NCBI RefSeq assembly: GCF_031846275.1
Contig: NZ_JAVRIB010000003.1
Coordinates: 186,001 to 250,000 of the forward strand
Reading direction: 5' to 3'
Source of the DNA: Spectribacter hydrogenoxidans
GTDB lineage: Bacteria; Pseudomonadota; Gammaproteobacteria; Nevskiales; Salinisphaeraceae
Length of the DNA: 64,000 nt
Both the position numbers and the translations under genes were made by a program. Below are positions 61,809-64,000 of the stretch, in pieces. How positions within the stretch are numbered: position 1 is the first letter of the stretch; every line of letters begins with the position of its first letter. Under the pieces are notes generated by a model that worked only from the letters and a program-made list of their open reading frames with translations, searched no databases and was not told the DNA's origin.

Positions 61809-63111
61809 CGGCCATCAGGGCCTCGATCTCATCGGCCCGTTTGGGCACGCCGGCGGTGAGCACTTCCGGCGCGCCGTCCGTCACCCGTACATCGTCCTCG
61901 ATGCGGATGCCGGTGTTCCAGAAGCGCTCATCCACCCCTTCACTGCCGGCGGGCACGTACAGCCCCGGTTCCACCGTGACTACCATGTCCGGTTCCAGCG
62001 CCCGCCACTGGCCGTCGCGCTTGTAGTCGCCCACATCGTGCACGTCCATGCCCAGCCAGTGACCGGTGCCGTGCATGTAGAAGCGCTTGTAATCCTGCTG
62101 TTCGATCACCGCGCCCAGATCGCCGACAAGCAGGCCCAGGTCGAGCATTCCCCGGCACAGTTCGCGGACCGCGGCGCGGTTGAAGGCGTCGTAATCGTTG
62201 CCGGCGCGCACCGCGTCCACCGCCGCCTCCTGGGCGGCCAGTACCACGTCGTAGAGATCCCGCTGTGGGCCGGAGAAACGCCCGCTGACCGGGAAAGTGC
62301 GGGTAATGTCCGCGGCATAGCCCGCGTTCTCCGCCCCAGCGTCGATCAGGACCAGGTCGCCACCGGCCAGTGTCGCGGCATTCTCGATGTAGTGCAGGAT
62401 GCAGGCGTTGGCGCCACCTCCGACGATGGAGGGATAGGCCCAGTGCATGCCTGAGGCCTCGAACTCGTGATGCAGCTCGGCGGCCAGGGCATATTCCGCC
62501 ATGCCCGGCCGGCAGACCCGCATGGCCCGGCAATGGGCCGCGGCCGAAACCGCGGCGGCATGACGCATGCGGTCGAGTTCGGCCGGCTCCTTGCGCAGGC
62601 GCATCTCGTGCAGCACAGACTGCAACAGTCCTATCTGGGTGGGCGTCTGCCAGCCCCGGCGCCCCATCGCGCGGATGCGGTCAAGCGCGGCGGTCAACTG
62701 ACGGTCGGCCCAGTCGTCGGCGCCCAGGCTGTGATAGACGGTGTCCCGGTCGGCGAGCAGTTCCGGCAGGCGCTGGCCCAGTTCCTGGACGGGAAAGGCC
62801 TGATCGGCGCCGAAATCACGGCAGGCTCCGTCCGGTCCGGCGCGCCGGCCGTCCCAGACTTCGCGCTCGGGATCCCGGTCGCGGCAGAACAGGATGAATT
62901 CACCATCGGCCCGGCCGGGCGCGAGCACCGCCACGGCTTCCGGTTCGGTGAACCCGGTGAGATAGCGCATGTCGCTGTCGGCGCGATAGGGATAGTGCAC
63001 GTCGCGGTTGCGCACTCGCTCGGGGGTCGCGGCCAGCATCGCCACTGCCCGGTCGCCGATGCGCTCGGCCAGATGCGCCCGGCGTCGGGCGTAGTCAATG
63101 GGCTGGATCAT
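61801..63111 (-). CDS. pepP: Xaa-Pro aminopeptidase PepP
   Basis: A 436-residue aminopeptidase P, which removes an N-terminal residue before proline. The C-terminal pita-bread domain has the two-metal ligands in LIDAGAENAGYAADITRTFP, MHGTGHWLGMDVHDVG, TVEPGLYVP and IRIEDDVRVT. The N-terminal domain opens YARRRAHLAERIG. It starts 16 bases after ygfB. Confidence 0.96.
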   Translation of the reverse strand: MIQPIDYARRRAHLAERIGDRAVAMLAATPERVRNRDVHYPYRADSDMRYLTGFTEPEAVAVLAPGRADGEFILFCRDRDPEREVWDGRRAGPDGACRDFGADQAFPVQELGQRLPELLADRDTVYHSLGADDWADRQLTAALDRIRAMGRRGWQTPTQIGLLQSVLHEMRLRKEPAELDRMRHAAAVSAAAHCRAMRVCRPGMAEYALAAELHHEFEASGMHWAYPSIVGGGANACILHYIENAATLAGGDLVLIDAGAENAGYAADITRTFPVSGRFSGPQRDLYDVVLAAQEAAVDAVRAGNDYDAFNRAAVRELCRGMLDLGLLVGDLGAVIEQQDYKRFYMHGTGHWLGMDVHDVGDYKRDGQWRALEPDMVVTVEPGLYVPAGSEGVDERFWNTGIRIEDDVRVTDGAPEVLTAGVPKRADEIEALMADG

Positions 63112-63127
63112 ATGTTGTTGCTGGTGG

Positions 63128-63679
63128 TCAGTGCAGACGCGCGTCGGGTTCGTCCTGCCGCTCGGCGGTACGCATTTCCAGGAAGATCAGCTGGACCCCG
63201 ACGCGGACGTACTCCACCAGCTCGGCGTAGTCGGCCTCGCCCTGCTCGCCGCCGGCATCCTCGTCGGTGAGGCTGGCCCGGGACAGTTCGGTGAGATCGC
63301 GAACCACTTCCTGCACCTCGTCGGTGCAGTGGGTCAGATCGAACTCGCCATGGCTGGCAATACCGTAGACGAACCCGCTGCACCAGCTCGCCAGGGCCTT
63401 GACTCGACGCGGCAGCGGTGCCTGATCGTCGGGCAGCAGCGGCTGGAAGCCCGAATCCGAATCGTACAACCCTTCCAGGCTGAACTCCTGCAATGCCTGC
63501 AGCAGCGGCTGCAGCGCCTCGGCGTCGGCTCCCTCCACCAGATCCACCGTGGGCAGCTGATCGTGCAGGCACAGCGCACCACACAGCGAGCCGTGCACCT
63601 CCGCCGGATCCTGGGTGGCGCCGGCCTCGCTCAGGCGCCGGGCAAGCCCGTCGTAACGGCTTTCGGATGTCTCGTTCAT
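63128..63679 (-). CDS. ygfB: YgfB/UPF0149-family protein
   Basis: A 183-residue helical protein of the UPF0149 family: EVHGSLCGALC, then ALASWCSGFVYGIA and the acidic C-terminal part with YAELVEYVRVGVQLIF. Its place before pepP-ubiH-ubiI is the normal gammaproteobacterial one. In Pseudomonas a YgfB protein affects antibiotic-resistance gene expression; the role here is not known. Confidence 0.92.
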   Translation of the reverse strand: MNETSESRYDGLARRLSEAGATQDPAEVHGSLCGALCLHDQLPTVDLVEGADAEALQPLLQALQEFSLEGLYDSDSGFQPLLPDDQAPLPRRVKALASWCSGFVYGIASHGEFDLTHCTDEVQEVVRDLTELSRASLTDEDAGGEQGEADYAELVEYVRVGVQLIFLEMRTAERQDEPDARLH

Positions 63680-63715
63680 GGCGCAAGGCTAACAAAACTG
63701 CGCGCCTGCCATTGG

Positions 63716-64000
63716 CTATGCCAGCAGCAGAAAGAAGCAGGCGTTGTAGCAGCCGTGCAGCAGCATCGGTGCGGCAAGCCCGCCAGTGGTCTCGCGGAAA
63801 TGGCCGAACACCAGTGACGGCAGGAACACCGCCAGCGCCCAGCCGGGCGGTTGAAAAAGCAGATGCAGCGCGCTGAACAGCAGACTGGTGATCAGGTTGG
63901 CAATACTCACCGGCCCGAGCCCACCACCCAGTTTCCGGCCGATCCAGGGCTGCAGTTCGCCACGGAACAGCCATTCCTCCACCACCGGATACGCCACGAT
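63716..64000 (-). CDS. CPBP-type intramembrane protease, C-terminal part
   Basis: The last 94 or so residues of a polytopic CPBP/Abi-family glutamic protease; its N-terminus lies beyond the right edge. VEEWLFRGELQP supplies the paired glutamates and arginine; SALHLLF and LLHGCYNACFF supply the histidine and asparagine sites. The family removes CAAX-type or sorting-signal peptides or plays other membrane roles. Whether it belongs to an exosortase-like system cannot be judged. Confidence 0.8.
   Translation of the reverse strand: MVAYPVVEEWLFRGELQPWIGRKLGGGLGPVSIANLITSLLFSALHLLFQPPGWALAVFLPSLVFGHFRETTGGLAAPMLLHGCYNACFFLLLA

Overview
The window is a stretch of chromosome from a high-GC gammaproteobacterium, packed with genes and with no mobile elements. 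Gammaproteobacterial signs are the divergent lptFG / pepA-holC-valS block and the ygfB-pepP-ubiH-ubiI-gcv order. The split glycine decarboxylase (gcvPA/gcvPB), the leuA-pssA-psd-ilvC-ilvH gene order, a wax-ester synthase/DGAT and a CFA-type methyltransferase point away from enterics, towards something like the Ectothiorhodospiraceae/Salinisphaeraceae part of the class. That placement is an inference from gene content only. Many genes overlap by 4 bases (ATGA/GTGA), so operons are long and start sites are often well constrained. No tRNA, rRNA, CRISPR array, insertion sequence or phage gene was seen.

Left part (1-10800): a leftward operon moeB-mobA-moeA-cstA-CC-star-arsA joins molybdenum cofactor (Moco) genes to a CstA-family transporter, a small protein ending in Cys-Cys and an ArsA/GET3-type ATPase (cut by the left edge). 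yqeC, linked to selenium-dependent molybdenum hydroxylases, lies just upstream of moeB. Rightward from there run apbC, moaE, a moaC-mogA fusion with a degenerate MogA half, an amidase and an RDD membrane protein. Next (10800-23500) come lptG/lptF, pepA-holC-valS-fxsA, the moxR-DUF58-TgpA transglutaminase set, an SseB-domain protein and a Nudix hydrolase.

Middle (23500-36100): MFS transporter, rimI and a family-4 uracil-DNA glycosylase that lacks the iron-sulfur cysteines. Then a leftward block of WS/DGAT, ilvH, ilvC, a psd-like gene without its pyruvoyl-forming serine, pssA and leuA, with a candidate leader peptide before leuA. The acetolactate synthase large subunit is divergent and followed by pyk. 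From 36100 to 40250: a thioesterase and a probable lipid/envelope cluster (DUF1295, CFA-like methyltransferase, metallo-beta-lactamase-fold lipoprotein, periplasmic protein).

Right part (40250-64000): a catabolic-looking region (aminotransferase, 2-hydroxyacid dehydrogenase, amidase, semialdehyde dehydrogenase, MFS, GABA-type aminotransferase, tartrate/malate-type dehydrogenase), with a DsbC-like anchored thioredoxin inside it. Then comes the glycine cleavage operon gcvT-gcvH-gcvPA-tpx-gcvPB, led by a tandem glycine riboswitch and a recognisable promoter, with dgkA and a PfkB kinase downstream. A lone RND/MMPL exporter, two ubiquinone hydroxylases, pepP, ygfB and the start of a CPBP-type membrane protease finish the window.

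The most unusual items are the CstA/CC-star/ArsA operon, the catalytically eroded Psd, the UDG without Fe-S ligands, the MoaC-MogA fusion with a changed MogA motif, and tpx inside the gcv operon behind a perfect 18-bp dyad.
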